From Herbiconiux sp. L3-i23 (GTDB taxonomy: Bacteria > Actinomycetota > Actinomycetes > Actinomycetales > Microbacteriaceae): a stretch of DNA of 64,000 nucleotides. Of this stretch, positions 26,334-34,950 are shown piece after piece (the first letter of the stretch is position 1; each line of letters begins with the position of its first letter). The notes under the pieces were generated by a model. It did not search any database. It was not told the origin of the DNA and saw only the letters and a program-made list of their open reading frames with translations. Location: positions 2,108,001 through 2,172,000 of the forward strand of contig NZ_AP025737.1 of the NCBI RefSeq assembly GCF_023734115.1, read 5' to 3'. A program made the position numbers and the translations under genes.

Positions 26334-27724
26334 AGATCTGGGCTCTTCGCGAACTGCGCGAATCGGCCGGACGCTACTCGGCGAGCGTCGCCGTGGTCGC
26401 GGTCGTCTCGGCGTTCGCCGTGCTGCTCCTCGAGACGATCGCGGTCTTCGGCGCTGCACTGCGTCAGGCCGGATTCGACGGGGTCGAATCGGTGCAGGCG
26501 GGCCTCCTGAGCGTCGGGGTCGTCTTCCTCGGCATCGCCGTGCTCGTCGCCGCGATCGTCATCAGCAACACGTTCTCGATGGTCTACGCCGGTAGGGTGC
26601 GCGACATCGCGCTGTTGCGCCTCGTCGGCGCGACCGGCGCTCAGGTGCGCCGCACATCGCTGCTCGACGGCGCCGCGGTCGGTCTCGCCGGCGCCGTGCT
26701 CGGCATCGCCGCGGGCGCTCTGCTGAGCATCGCCGGCATCTCCGCGATCAATGCGTCGGCCGGCGCAGAACTCGCATTCCTGATCGAGCCGCAGATCGTG
26801 CTCGTGCCGCTGCTTGGCTCGCTGCTGGCGACCATCGGCGCGTCCTACGCGGGATCGCGCACCGTCTCACGCGTCGCTCCGGGCGAGGCGGGACGCTCGA
26901 TGCCCGAAGGGCAACGCATCCCGGAGCGGGCGTCGCGGGTCCGCGTCGTCGTCGGCATCGTGCTCTTCGCGCTCGGCACCGGTCTGCTGCTGCTCGGGGT
27001 CGCCGTCGGAGCGGTGTCGCCGTTCGGCATCCTCGTCGCCTTCCCCGGCGGGGTGCTGTCGATCATCGGCGTGATCGTCGGAGCACCGGTGCTGCTGCCG
27101 CCGGTACTCGCCCTCGGCGCTCGGCTGATGCCGCGCGGCGCGGCCGCACGGCTCGCCGGAGCGAACCTCCGCCACGACCCGGTCCGCACCGCGCGAACCG
27201 TTCTCGCGATGGTGATCGGCGTCACCCTGCTGACCATGTTCACGGTCGCCGGTCAGATGTTCATCGCCTCGACGCGCGACTACCTCGGCGACGAGGCGGC
27301 CGGGGTGTCGGAGGTCATCGACGGGTTGCTCACCGCCGTGTACGTGTTGACCTCGTTCTCGGTGATCGTCGCCGCGATCGGCCTCGGCAGCACCTTGTCG
27401 ATGTCGGTGCTGCAGCGGCGACGCGAACTCGGAGTGCTGCGCGCCCTCGGGCTCACGACCCGTCAGTCGCGCGGAATGCTGCTGGCCGAGAGCCTGCTCA
27501 TCTCGGCGGTCGGCATCGTCGTCGGACTCGCCCTGGGCATCGGCTACGGCTTCGTCGGCGCGAACTCGGTGCTCGGATCGCAGTCGTTCCAACTGCCGAG
27601 CGTGCCGCCGCCGTTCCTGCTCGCAGTGATCGCAGGCGGCCTGGCCTTCGGCGCCATCGCGTCGCTCGCCCCCGGAGTGCGCGCGAGCCGCATACCGCCG
27701 GCCGAGGCCCTGCGCGAGGCCTGA
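26330..27724 (+). CDS. FtsX-like permease
   Basis: Membrane partner of the preceding ATPase, 464 aa, with two FtsX-type domains. Helices are visible near residues 15-35, 60-80, 110-130, 155-175, 215-265, 340-370 and 415-440. Between them are the family stretches RVRDIALLRLVGAT and RRRELGVLRALGLTTRQ, the cytoplasmic coupling segments after helices. The system may remove antimicrobial agents under the upstream two-component system (inference). The stop TGA at 27722-27724 lies 1 bp from the 3' end of the tRNA gene on the other strand. Confidence 0.93.
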   Translation: MKIWALRELRESAGRYSASVAVVAVVSAFAVLLLETIAVFGAALRQAGFDGVESVQAGLLSVGVVFLGIAVLVAAIVISNTFSMVYAGRVRDIALLRLVGATGAQVRRTSLLDGAAVGLAGAVLGIAAGALLSIAGISAINASAGAELAFLIEPQIVLVPLLGSLLATIGASYAGSRTVSRVAPGEAGRSMPEGQRIPERASRVRVVVGIVLFALGTGLLLLGVAVGAVSPFGILVAFPGGVLSIIGVIVGAPVLLPPVLALGARLMPRGAAARLAGANLRHDPVRTARTVLAMVIGVTLLTMFTVAGQMFIASTRDYLGDEAAGVSEVIDGLLTAVYVLTSFSVIVAAIGLGSTLSMSVLQRRRELGVLRALGLTTRQSRGMLLAESLLISAVGIVVGLALGIGYGFVGANSVLGSQSFQLPSVPPPFLLAVIAGGLAFGAIASLAPGVRASRIPPAEALREA

Positions 27725-27725
27725 G

Positions 27726-27798
<73 letters not shown>

Positions 27799-27819
27799 GC
27801 GGTTCCCGATTCTACCGAG

Positions 27820-27849
27820 AGGCCGTCGGCACCTTCGTGCCGGCGGCCT
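27820..27849 (-). terminator. Hairpin terminator downstream of mesD
   Basis: 13-bp stem with one G-T wobble (27820-27832 with 27837-27849) and a 4-nt loop, 22 bp beyond the mesD stop. It separates mesXD from the tRNA-Arg gene. Confidence 0.8.
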
Positions 27850-27871
27850 TTCGGCGTGCCCGGGACGGAGC

Positions 27872-28903
27872 TCAGACCGCCGCGAGCTCTCCGCGCACGA
27901 TCTCGGCACCCGCACTCAGAGCGGTCAGCTTGCCGAGCGCGACGTTCCTCGGCAACGGAGCCATGCCGCAGTTGGTGCTCGGGATGAGCTTGTCGGCGTC
28001 GACGAACTCGAGTGCCCTGCGGAGGGTGTCGGCGACCTCGTCAGGCGTCTCGACCGCCTCGGTCGCCACGTCGATGGCTCCGAGCATGACTTTCTTGCCG
28101 CGGATGAGCTCGATCAGATCCATCGGCACATGGGAGTGCTGGCATTCGAGCGACACGATGTCGATGCTCGACCGCTGCAGCAGCGGGAACGACTGCTCGT
28201 ACTGCCGCCACTCCGCCCCGAGGGTCGCCTTCCAGTCGGTGTTGGCCTTGATCCCGTAGCCGTAGCAGATGTGCACCGCAGTCTCGGCCCGCAGGCCTTC
28301 GGCCGCCCGCTCCAGGGTTGCGACCCCCCAGTCGCGCACGTCGTCGTGGAAGACGTTGAACGCGGGCTCGTCGAACTGGATGATGTCGACGCCCGCCGCC
28401 TCGAGCTCCCGCGCCTCCTCGTTGAGGATCGTCGCGAACTCCCACGCCAGTTTCTCGCGGCTCTTGTAGTGCCGGTCGTAGAGCGTGTCGATCATCGTCA
28501 TCGGTCCGGGCAGCGCCCATTTGATCGGCTGGTCGGTCTGGGCGCGGAGGAACTTCGCGTCATCGACGAAGACGGGCCTGTCCCGCCCGACGGCACCGAC
28601 GACGGTCGGCACGCTCGCGTCGTACCGGTCGCGGATGCGCACCGTCTCCCGCTGCTCGAAGTCGACCCCGCTGAGGTGCTCGATGAACGTCGTCACGAAG
28701 TGCTGCCGGGTCTGCTCGCCATCGCTCACGATGTCGATGCCGCGCACTCGCTGCTCCTGCACGGCGATGCGCAGAGCATCCTGCTTGCCTTCGACGAGCG
28801 CATCCCCGTCGAGCTTCCAGGGAGACCAGAGCTTCTCGGGCTCCGCGAGCCACGAGGGCTTCGGAAGGCTGCCGGCGGTCGAGGTGGGAAGAAGAGGAGG
28901 CAT
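27872..28903 (-). CDS. mesD: Folate-independent core-MetE methionine synthase (MesD-type)
   Basis: 343-aa protein made only of the C-terminal catalytic barrel of cobalamin-independent MetE, without the N-terminal folate-binding half. The zinc ligands are present: His211 and Cys213 in HICYG, Glu253 in SLECQ, Cys312 in TNCGM. It transfers a methyl group to homocysteine to give methionine. The gene next to it encodes a DUF1852 protein. This pair is the MesD/MesX system described for Acinetobacter, which needs MesX and oxygen and does not use methyl-folate; the natural methyl donor is unknown. ATG 28903 is preceded by GAGGAAC. Assignment rests on the zinc site and the neighbour. Confidence 0.9.
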   Translation of the reverse strand: MPPLLPTSTAGSLPKPSWLAEPEKLWSPWKLDGDALVEGKQDALRIAVQEQRVRGIDIVSDGEQTRQHFVTTFIEHLSGVDFEQRETVRIRDRYDASVPTVVGAVGRDRPVFVDDAKFLRAQTDQPIKWALPGPMTMIDTLYDRHYKSREKLAWEFATILNEEARELEAAGVDIIQFDEPAFNVFHDDVRDWGVATLERAAEGLRAETAVHICYGYGIKANTDWKATLGAEWRQYEQSFPLLQRSSIDIVSLECQHSHVPMDLIELIRGKKVMLGAIDVATEAVETPDEVADTLRRALEFVDADKLIPSTNCGMAPLPRNVALGKLTALSAGAEIVRGELAAV

Positions 28904-28956
28904 GCTCGAAGTTCCTCGGGTCGGGAAGCGGGCGGGAGTCGGACGGTCGGTCGGGG

Positions 28957-29949
28957 TCAACGGACGGCCGCTGAGTAGTCGGCGGCCCACCGCCGCAGCA
29001 CGTCCCCGTGCGGCGTGATGAAGTGCTCGTCGGTGAACGCGCCCTGCGTGACCGCGAGCCGGCTCCGCTCCTCGCGGTCGTAGATGATCTTGGTGAGCGA
29101 GTAGTCCTGCTGGGTGAGACTCGGCCGATAGATGCTCGCGGCTGCCGAATTGGCGTTGTAAATCTCGGGCCGGTAGATCTTTTGGAACGACTCCATCGTG
29201 CTGATGGTGCCGATGAGCTGCAGGTCCGAGTAGTCGCTCAGCAGGTCGCCCCGGAAGTACAAGGCGAGCGGCGCCTTGCCGCCCGGCGGCATGAAGTAGC
29301 GGACCTGCAGCCCCATCCGCCCGAAGTACGCGTCGGTCAGCGAGGCGTCGCCGTCCTGCACGTACTCGACGCCGAGGACCGGGTGGCGGTGCTCCGTCTG
29401 GCGGTAGGTCCTGCTCGTCGAGACGCTGATGCAGATGACGGGCGAGGCGGCGAAGCGTTCGCGGTACGCGTCCGAGTCGAGGAAGTGTTGGAACAGCTTG
29501 CCGTGCAGATCCCCGAAATCGTCGGGGATCGAGGGCCCGGCGCCGCCGCTCACCGATGGCAGCAGGACGCTGAAGTCGTAGTCGCGGACATAGGAGGAGA
29601 AGTTGTTGCCGACGATTCCAGGATGATGCTCCCCTGTGGCGCGGTCGACGATCTCGACGTCGAGCACCTCGATCAGGGGGAACTCGCGATCCTCGCCCTC
29701 TGCGTCGAAACGCAGTTCCACGGAGACGATCTCGAGCTCGACGGCGTACCGGTCGCCGTCCGGATTGTCCTCCCGGGCAAGGTCGTTGAAGCGTCGATCG
29801 ATCATCGTCAGAGCGTTGCGGAGGTTCTCCTGACGCTGATCTCCGCGGGCGAGGTTGGCGAAGTTCGTGGTGGCCCGCGAGCTCTCCGACGGCGCGTAGT
29901 CCTCGTCGAAAGCGGTGGTGGTGATGCGATAGGTGAACTCGTTCGCCAT
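28957..29949 (-). CDS. mesX: MesX, DUF1852 family protein (partner of MesD)
   Basis: 330-aa DUF1852 protein. It has no membrane segment or signal peptide and begins MANEFTYRITTTAFDEDYAP, close to the family N-terminus. In bacteria with MesD, MesX is needed for methionine formation and was proposed to be an oxygen-dependent enzyme supplying the methyl group. It lies upstream of mesD on the same strand with 53 bp between, and the two share one transcript. The divergent LysR gene starts 122 bp away. Confidence 0.9.
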   Translation of the reverse strand: MANEFTYRITTTAFDEDYAPSESSRATTNFANLARGDQRQENLRNALTMIDRRFNDLAREDNPDGDRYAVELEIVSVELRFDAEGEDREFPLIEVLDVEIVDRATGEHHPGIVGNNFSSYVRDYDFSVLLPSVSGGAGPSIPDDFGDLHGKLFQHFLDSDAYRERFAASPVICISVSTSRTYRQTEHRHPVLGVEYVQDGDASLTDAYFGRMGLQVRYFMPPGGKAPLALYFRGDLLSDYSDLQLIGTISTMESFQKIYRPEIYNANSAAASIYRPSLTQQDYSLTKIIYDREERSRLAVTQGAFTDEHFITPHGDVLRRWAADYSAAVR

Positions 29950-29988
29950 GGTCGGCCAATCCGGTGTCTAATCGGCCGGGGTGGCCTC

Positions 29989-30065
29989 GTTACGTCGGTG
30001 GCTCCATAGTGCTGGCGATCGACTGGTATCGGGTAACTAGCCGTAACTATGTCGTCATATAGCCT
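29989..30065. promoter_or_regulatory. Divergent mesX / lysR control region
   Basis: The 122 bp between the two start codons hold GTTAC (29989-29993), a direct repeat GTAACTA at 30033-30039 and 30043-30049 (10 bp apart, one helix turn), and a dyad CTAT-N8-ATAG at 30047-30062. TAGCCT (30060-30065) is 6 nt before the lysR ATG. The dyad fits a LysR-type box overlapping the lysR promoter; the role is inferred. Confidence 0.6.
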
Positions 30066-30071
30066 TCGCCT

Positions 30072-31013
30072 ATGACTCGGAGGTCGGGCGGCGTCACGCT
30101 GCAGCAGCTCAGCTACTTCATCGAGGTCGCCGCCGCGGGGTCGATCACCGCCGCGGCCGACCTGCTCTACGTCGCGCAGCCGACCATGTCGGCGGCGATG
30201 CGGGATCTCGAGACGCGCGTGGGCCGCGATCTGCTGGTCCGCTCCGCTCGCGGGGTGACTCTGACGACCGACGGCGCGGAGTTCCTCGGCTACGCCCGGC
30301 AGGTCGTCGAGCAGGTCGAGCTGCTCGAGCAGCGCTATCTTGATCGGCCGCCGTCCCGACGATTGCTGGGGGTGTCCACCCAGCACTACTCGTTCGCGGT
30401 CGACGCTTTCGTCCGCATGGTGAGAGCAACCGAGGCCGAGGGGTACGAGCTCTCGCTGCGCGAGACCCGCACCTGGGAGATCATCGAAGACGTCCGCACC
30501 CTCCGCAGCGAGCTGGGCATCCTCTACCGCAACGACTTCAACCGCAGCGTGATCGACAAGCTGCTGCGGGATTCGGGGCTCGCGTTCCACCCGCTCTTCC
30601 TGGCCGAGCCGCACATCTTCATCTCCCGCAAGAACCCGCTCGCCTCGGCGAAGCGCGCGACGCTGGCCGACCTCGCCGAGCTGCCGCGCCTCACCTTCGA
30701 CCAGGGCACCAACAACTCGTTCTACTTCGCGGAGGAGATCCTCTCCACCCTGTCGAGCAAGCGCGAGATCCGGGTCTCGGACCGGGCGACCATCTTCAAC
30801 CTGATGATCGGACTCGACGGCTACACGATCTCGACCGGCATCATCAGCGACGACCTCGATCCGGAGATCGTCGCGGTGCCGCTCGACGTCGACGAGCGCA
30901 TCGAGATCGGCTGGATCGGCCACTCCTCGATCCCCCTCACCGAGCAGGCCCAGCGGTACCTCGCCGAAGTGCGGAGCGTCGTCGCCGGTTTCGGCGTGAC
31001 GCTCCTCGACTAG
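30072..31013 (+). CDS. LysR-family transcriptional regulator
   Basis: 313-aa LysR regulator: N-terminal winged helix-turn-helix with ITAAADLLYVAQPTMSAAMR (about 24-43) and a periplasmic-binding-like effector domain after about residue 95. TAGCCT is exactly 6 nt upstream of the ATG, so the mRNA is probably leaderless. Divergent to mesX-mesD, it likely regulates methionine synthesis, perhaps sensing homocysteine or sulfur status (inference). Confidence 0.94.
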   Translation: MTRRSGGVTLQQLSYFIEVAAAGSITAAADLLYVAQPTMSAAMRDLETRVGRDLLVRSARGVTLTTDGAEFLGYARQVVEQVELLEQRYLDRPPSRRLLGVSTQHYSFAVDAFVRMVRATEAEGYELSLRETRTWEIIEDVRTLRSELGILYRNDFNRSVIDKLLRDSGLAFHPLFLAEPHIFISRKNPLASAKRATLADLAELPRLTFDQGTNNSFYFAEEILSTLSSKREIRVSDRATIFNLMIGLDGYTISTGIISDDLDPEIVAVPLDVDERIEIGWIGHSSIPLTEQAQRYLAEVRSVVAGFGVTLLD

Positions 31014-31110
31014 CGCTGCTCAGCCCGCAACGGACCTCCGCCCGCTAACCTCGCTACGGGCTCCTTCTCGGCGGCCGCCCGGCCTCGACCATCAGCCCTG
31101 GAGTGCGCAC

Positions 31111-32001
31111 ATGTCGGTCGGTCTGCTCGCCGTCGTCGATGACATCCTCACCGCCGCCGTCAAGGCGAGCGCGAAGACCGCCGGGGTGGTGATCGACGAC
31201 GCCGCCGTCACGCCGCAGTACGTGCAGGGCATCACGCCGGCGCGCGAGCTGCCGGTCGTGTTCAAGATCGCGCTCGGCAGCCTCGTCAACAAGTTCGTGA
31301 TCATCACCCCGATCGCGCTGCTGCTCACCGCCTTCGCGCCGTGGGCGCTGCCGTTCCTGCTGGTGATCGGCGGCTCGTTCCTCTGCTTCGAGGGCGCCGA
31401 GAAGGTGCTCGAATGGTTCGGCTTCCATCACGGTTCCGCAGAGGACGAGGGGCCGCGCGACGAGAGGAAACTCGTACTGGGAGCCGTCCGCACCGACCTC
31501 ATCCTCAGCGCCGAGATCATGCTCATCGCCCTCGCCAACCTCGACCCCGGTCTCAGCATCTGGATGACGCTCATCGTGCTGCTGCTCATCGGCCTCGCCC
31601 TGACTGCGCTCGTCTACGGCGCCGTCGCTCTCCTCGTCAAGATCGACGACGTCGGATTGGGCCTGATGAAGTCGCCGCGGCGGTCGACCCGTCGCGCCGG
31701 AGCCCGCGTGGTCGCCGCCATGCCCGCCGTGTTCCGGGTCATCAGCATCGTCGGCACGGTGGCGATGCTGTGGGTCGGCGGGCACATCGTGATCGAGAAC
31801 CTCGCCGCGACCCTGTGGGCGGGGCTCTACGACGTCGTGCACGCCGTCACGCATGCGATCGAAGCCGTCGGCCCGGTCGTCTCGTGGATCGTCGAGACCG
31901 TGCTCTTCGCGATCCTCGGCCTCGTCTGGGGACTCGTCATCGTCGCCGTGGTGACGGGCGTCTCACGGCTGATGAGACGCGGCGCGACGACGGCGCACTG
32001 A
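31111..32001 (+). CDS. DUF808 family inner membrane protein (YedI-like)
   Basis: 296-aa membrane protein of the DUF808/YedI family, function unknown. The family N-terminus LLAVVDDILTAAVKASAKTA is present, with conserved DDAAVTPQYVQG (about 30-41). About six membrane helices are seen, and the FEGAEK motif (about 95-100) follows the third. It is single-copy and transcribed alone. Confidence 0.93.
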   Translation: MSVGLLAVVDDILTAAVKASAKTAGVVIDDAAVTPQYVQGITPARELPVVFKIALGSLVNKFVIITPIALLLTAFAPWALPFLLVIGGSFLCFEGAEKVLEWFGFHHGSAEDEGPRDERKLVLGAVRTDLILSAEIMLIALANLDPGLSIWMTLIVLLLIGLALTALVYGAVALLVKIDDVGLGLMKSPRRSTRRAGARVVAAMPAVFRVISIVGTVAMLWVGGHIVIENLAATLWAGLYDVVHAVTHAIEAVGPVVSWIVETVLFAILGLVWGLVIVAVVTGVSRLMRRGATTAH

Positions 32002-32007
32002 CAAGGG

Positions 32008-32229
32008 TCACCGTTCCCCCACGAGCAGCGCGACGCCCATGAGAACGAGGGCGAGCGCCAGAACGAGCGAGACGCTCACGAGCACGATGTGCACGGTCAA
32101 GAACTTCGTCGCCCTGCCGCTCTCGTCGCGCGACCGCGGGTCGCGGATGACGCGGCGCAGGAACGGCGGCCACACCACCCCGCTCCAGATCCCGGCGACG
32201 AGCATGAGGACGGCGGCGGTCGTGATCAC
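32008..32229 (-). CDS. SCO4848-family small membrane protein
   Basis: 73-residue protein with two membrane helices (about residues 1-20 and 45-68) separated by a charged loop RRVIRDPRSRDESGRATKF. It matches the small actinobacterial SCO4848 family, function unknown. It starts 64 bp from the orn start on the opposite strand and ends 7 bp after the DUF808 stop. Confidence 0.88.
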   Translation of the reverse strand: MITTAAVLMLVAGIWSGVVWPPFLRRVIRDPRSRDESGRATKFLTVHIVLVSVSLVLALALVLMGVALLVGER

Positions 32230-32292
32230 CGGTTCAGGCTACAGAAGACCCTCCCCACAGCCGGCGTCGGAGCACGCCGGTAGACTCCGGGG

Positions 32293-32913
32293 GTGGCCAA
32301 TGGTTCTGAAAGACTCGTCTGGATCGATTGCGAAATGACGGGTCTCGACCTCGCCGTCGACGAACTCGTCGAGGTGGCGGTCGTCATCACCGACTACGAC
32401 CTCGTGCCCGTCGACCCCGGTTTCACGATCGTGATCCGCCCCGACCAGTCGGCGCTCGACAACATGAACGAGGTCGTCACCGCGATGCACACCGACTCGG
32501 GGCTGCTCGACGAGATCCCTCACGGGGTGAGCCTCGCCGACGCCGAGTTCAAGGTGCTCGAGTACATCCAGCGCTTCATCCCGACGTCGGGGCAGGCGCC
32601 GCTCGCGGGCAACACCATCGGCACCGACCGCTCGTTCCTCGCGAAGTACATGCCGCGGGTCGACGGCTGGCTGCACTACCGCAGCGTCGATGTCTCGTCG
32701 ATCAAGGAGCTCGCCCGCCGCTGGTTCCCCCGCATCTACTTCAACGCGCCCACCAAGGCCGGTGGCCACCGCGCCCTCGCCGACATCCTCGAATCGATCC
32801 GCGAGCTCGCCTACTACCGGCGCGCGGCCTTCGTCGCACCTCCTGGGCCGTCGACCGAAGACGTGCAGGCCGCCTCGGCGGCCACGGTCGAAGAATTCTC
32901 CTCGCGGATGTAA
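32293..32913 (+). CDS. orn: Oligoribonuclease
   Basis: 3'-5' exoribonuclease of the DEDDh family that degrades 2-5 nt RNA and pGpG in the cytoplasm, 206 aa. ExoI motif VWIDCEMTG (about 9-17) with the Asp/Glu metal ligands; the catalytic His and Asp of motif III are in GGHRALADI (about 159). The leaderless signature TAGACT (32281-32286) precedes GTG 32293 by 6 nt. The tRNA-His gene starts 45 bp downstream of its stop. Confidence 0.96.
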   Translation: MANGSERLVWIDCEMTGLDLAVDELVEVAVVITDYDLVPVDPGFTIVIRPDQSALDNMNEVVTAMHTDSGLLDEIPHGVSLADAEFKVLEYIQRFIPTSGQAPLAGNTIGTDRSFLAKYMPRVDGWLHYRSVDVSSIKELARRWFPRIYFNAPTKAGGHRALADILESIRELAYYRRAAFVAPPGPSTEDVQAASAATVEEFSSRM

Positions 32914-32957
32914 TAGACTTTCCTGGTTGTCACGAGCGGGAAACCGTTGGTGCGCAT

Positions 32958-33034
32958 GGTGGGCGTAGCTCAGTTGGTAGAGCGCTGGCTTGTGGTGCCG
33001 GATGTCGCGGGTTCGAGTCCCGTCGTTCACCCCA
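32958..33034 (+). tRNA. tRNA-His (anticodon GTG)
   Basis: Includes the extra G at position -1 (32958) that marks tRNA-His, acceptor GTGGGCG, D arm GCTCAGTTGGTAGAGC, anticodon loop TTGTGGT with GTG, T arm CGCGGGTTCGAGTCCCG, discriminator C, and encoded CCA at 33032-33034. Confidence 0.97.
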
Positions 33035-33080
33035 CTTCTTCCTTTCGTCGTATCTCCCCCGATCACTGAGGAGTCGGAAC

Positions 33081-33428
33081 GTGGAGATGACGGCGGAGCG
33101 GTTCGAGCAGCTGGTCGTCGATGAGCTCGACGCGCTGCCCGACGACATGGTCGATGGGCTCGAGAACGTCGTCTTCGTCGTCGAGGACCGTCCCGAAGAC
33201 GGATCGCTCGATCTGCTCGGCGTCTACGACGGCGTGGCCGTCACCGAACGCGGCCAGTACGGGTTCGGCGAGATGCCCGACCGCATCGTGATCTTCCGCG
33301 AGCCGCTGCTGGCCATCTGCGACGACGAAGAGACCCTCCGTGACGAGGTGCACGTGACGCTCGTCCACGAGATCGCACACTTCTACGGCATCGACGACGA
33401 CCGGCTCCACGAGCTCGGTTGGGCCTGA
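33081..33428 (+). CDS. Metallopeptidase family protein (zincin fold)
   Basis: 115-aa protein of the metallopeptidase family with a compact zincin motif HEIAHFYGIDDDRLHELG near the C-terminus (about residues 94-111), where HExxH and a downstream His/Asp could bind zinc. No signal peptide. AGGAG (33069-33073) fits GTG 33081 better than the ATG 6 bp later. Its role is unknown. The BenE reading frame starts in the overlap region beyond its stop. Confidence 0.9.
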   Translation: MEMTAERFEQLVVDELDALPDDMVDGLENVVFVVEDRPEDGSLDLLGVYDGVAVTERGQYGFGEMPDRIVIFREPLLAICDDEETLRDEVHVTLVHEIAHFYGIDDDRLHELGWA

Positions 33429-33528
33429 GAGGTCGGGCCTCATCGTCCAGCCGATTGTCGCCGGTATTGTCGGCGCCGTCACCGGGTTCGCGAGCACCTT
33501 CGCGGTCGTTCTCGCCGGACTGCTCGCG

Positions 33529-34590
33529 GTGGGTGCGACGCCCGCCGAGGCCGCGTCCGGTCTGCTGACGCTGTGCCTGCTGCAGGCCGCTCTCGCCGTG
33601 GTGCTGTCGTGGCGCGCCCGTCAGCCGCTGTCGTTCGCCTGGTCGACGCCGGGGGCCGCGCTCCTCGTCGCCGCGCAGGGCTCGACCTCGTCGTTCGGAG
33701 CCGCGGTCGGCGCGTTCATCGTGTGCGGTGCCCTCGTCGTGCTCACCGGACTCTGGCCGCGACTCGGCCGCATGATGACGAGCATCCCGGCTCCGCTCAC
33801 GGGCGCGATGCTCGCGGGAATCCTCTTCCCGCTGTGTCTCGCGCCGGTGACCGCGTCGGTGGAAGCGCCTCTGCTGGCGCTCCCGATCGTCGTCGTCTGG
33901 CTGGTGCTGCAACGCTTCGCCCCGCGGTGGGCGGTGCCGGCGGCGATGGTCGTCGCCCTGATCGGCATCGTCATCGTCAGCGGCGGCGCGCCGATCGAGG
34001 CCGGATCGGCGCTGCCCGGCCTGCACCTCGTGATCCCCGAGCTCGATCCGCTCGTCATCGTGAGCCTCGGAATCCCGCTCTACATCGTCACGATGGCCGG
34101 ACAGAACGTGCCCGGATTCGCCGTGCTGAGCACCTTCGGATACGACCACGTGCCCACGCGGGCGGTGCTGGTCGGCTCGGGCGCGGCGACGATGATCGGT
34201 GCCCCGTTCGGCGCGCACGCGGTGAATCTCGCGGCGCTCTCGGCCGCCATCATGGCCGGACCCGACGCGCATCCCGACCGCGGTCGACGGTGGATCGCCG
34301 CGGTGGCCGGGGGCATCTCCTACCTGCCGCTGGGACTCGCCGCCGGCATCGCAGGCAGCTTCGTCACCGGAGCCTCACCGCTTCTCATCGAAGCGGTCGC
34401 CGGACTCGCCCTGATCGGCGCCTTCATCTCGGGGCTCGTCTCCGCCTTCGCGGACGAACGTCACCGCCTCGCTGCGGCGGCGACGTTCGTGGTGGTCGCG
34501 TCGGGCATGGCGGTCGTCGGCATCGGCAGCGCCTTCTGGGGGCTGCTCGTCGGCGGCGCCGTCTACCTCTGGACGTCGCGGCGCCGCTGA
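33529..34590 (+). CDS. Benzoate/H+ symporter BenE family transporter (start uncertain)
   Basis: Membrane transporter of the BenE (benzoate:H+ symporter) family, at least 353 aa with about 10-11 helices. Family stretches: PISFAWSTPGAALL-like SFAWSTPGAALLVA, and IVTMAGQNVPGFAVL. The coding pattern and the expected N-terminus QPIVAGIVGAVTGF run upstream from 33442, but no ATG, GTG or TTG exists in this frame between the stop at 33355 and GTG 33529. I use that GTG as the first normal start. ATC 33442, with AGAGG 9 nt upstream, is a candidate rare start and would restore the first helix. Confidence 0.85.
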   Translation: MGATPAEAASGLLTLCLLQAALAVVLSWRARQPLSFAWSTPGAALLVAAQGSTSSFGAAVGAFIVCGALVVLTGLWPRLGRMMTSIPAPLTGAMLAGILFPLCLAPVTASVEAPLLALPIVVVWLVLQRFAPRWAVPAAMVVALIGIVIVSGGAPIEAGSALPGLHLVIPELDPLVIVSLGIPLYIVTMAGQNVPGFAVLSTFGYDHVPTRAVLVGSGAATMIGAPFGAHAVNLAALSAAIMAGPDAHPDRGRRWIAAVAGGISYLPLGLAAGIAGSFVTGASPLLIEAVAGLALIGAFISGLVSAFADERHRLAAAATFVVVASGMAVVGIGSAFWGLLVGGAVYLWTSRRR

Positions 34591-34603
34591 GGGGTAGCTC
34601 GCG

Positions 34604-34879
34604 TCAGAAGCGCAGCGAGTCGTCTTCCTCGTCGGCGGTCACCGGGTCGCTGTCGGAGCGGTCGAAGCTGTACGTGACGTGCAGCTCGCCCTCGATCTCG
34701 CGGGTGTCGCCGGCGGTGTACCAGTAGAGCGACTCCGCTCCCCCGACGGCCGCGATGGAGCTGACCTCGCGGTCGTACTTACCGTCGACGAGCACCCGGG
34801 TCTCGGTGGTGCCGTCGAGCGGACCGCCGACGAACTCCGCCAGGTACTTCACGTTCGAAGGGGTCTGTGCATCACTCAT
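34604..34879 (-). CDS. Small conserved hypothetical protein
   Basis: 91-residue acidic protein of unknown function; begins MSDAQTPSNVKYLAEFVGGP and has a beta-rich middle (LYWYTAGDTREIEGELHVTY). It has no membrane segment. It is convergent with BenE, 13 bp apart, and no terminator hairpin is evident between them. Confidence 0.82.
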   Translation of the reverse strand: MSDAQTPSNVKYLAEFVGGPLDGTTETRVLVDGKYDREVSSIAAVGGAESLYWYTAGDTREIEGELHVTYSFDRSDSDPVTADEEDDSLRF

Positions 34880-34950
34880 ACGGCAACCCTAGCGACCCCT
34901 CATCGGCGATGCTGGAGAGTCGCCGACCGCCTCGCAGCTACCCTGACGGC

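Noticed and set aside
27872-29959. One 695-codon reading frame spanning mesD and mesX
   Set aside because: Only the mesD part is in its own frame; the mesX part is an antisense-frame read-through. Separate starts and DUF1852 in the other frame show two genes.
30004-30062. A SAM riboswitch before mesX
   Set aside because: Only 122 bp lie between the divergent starts and no SAM-aptamer core is seen.
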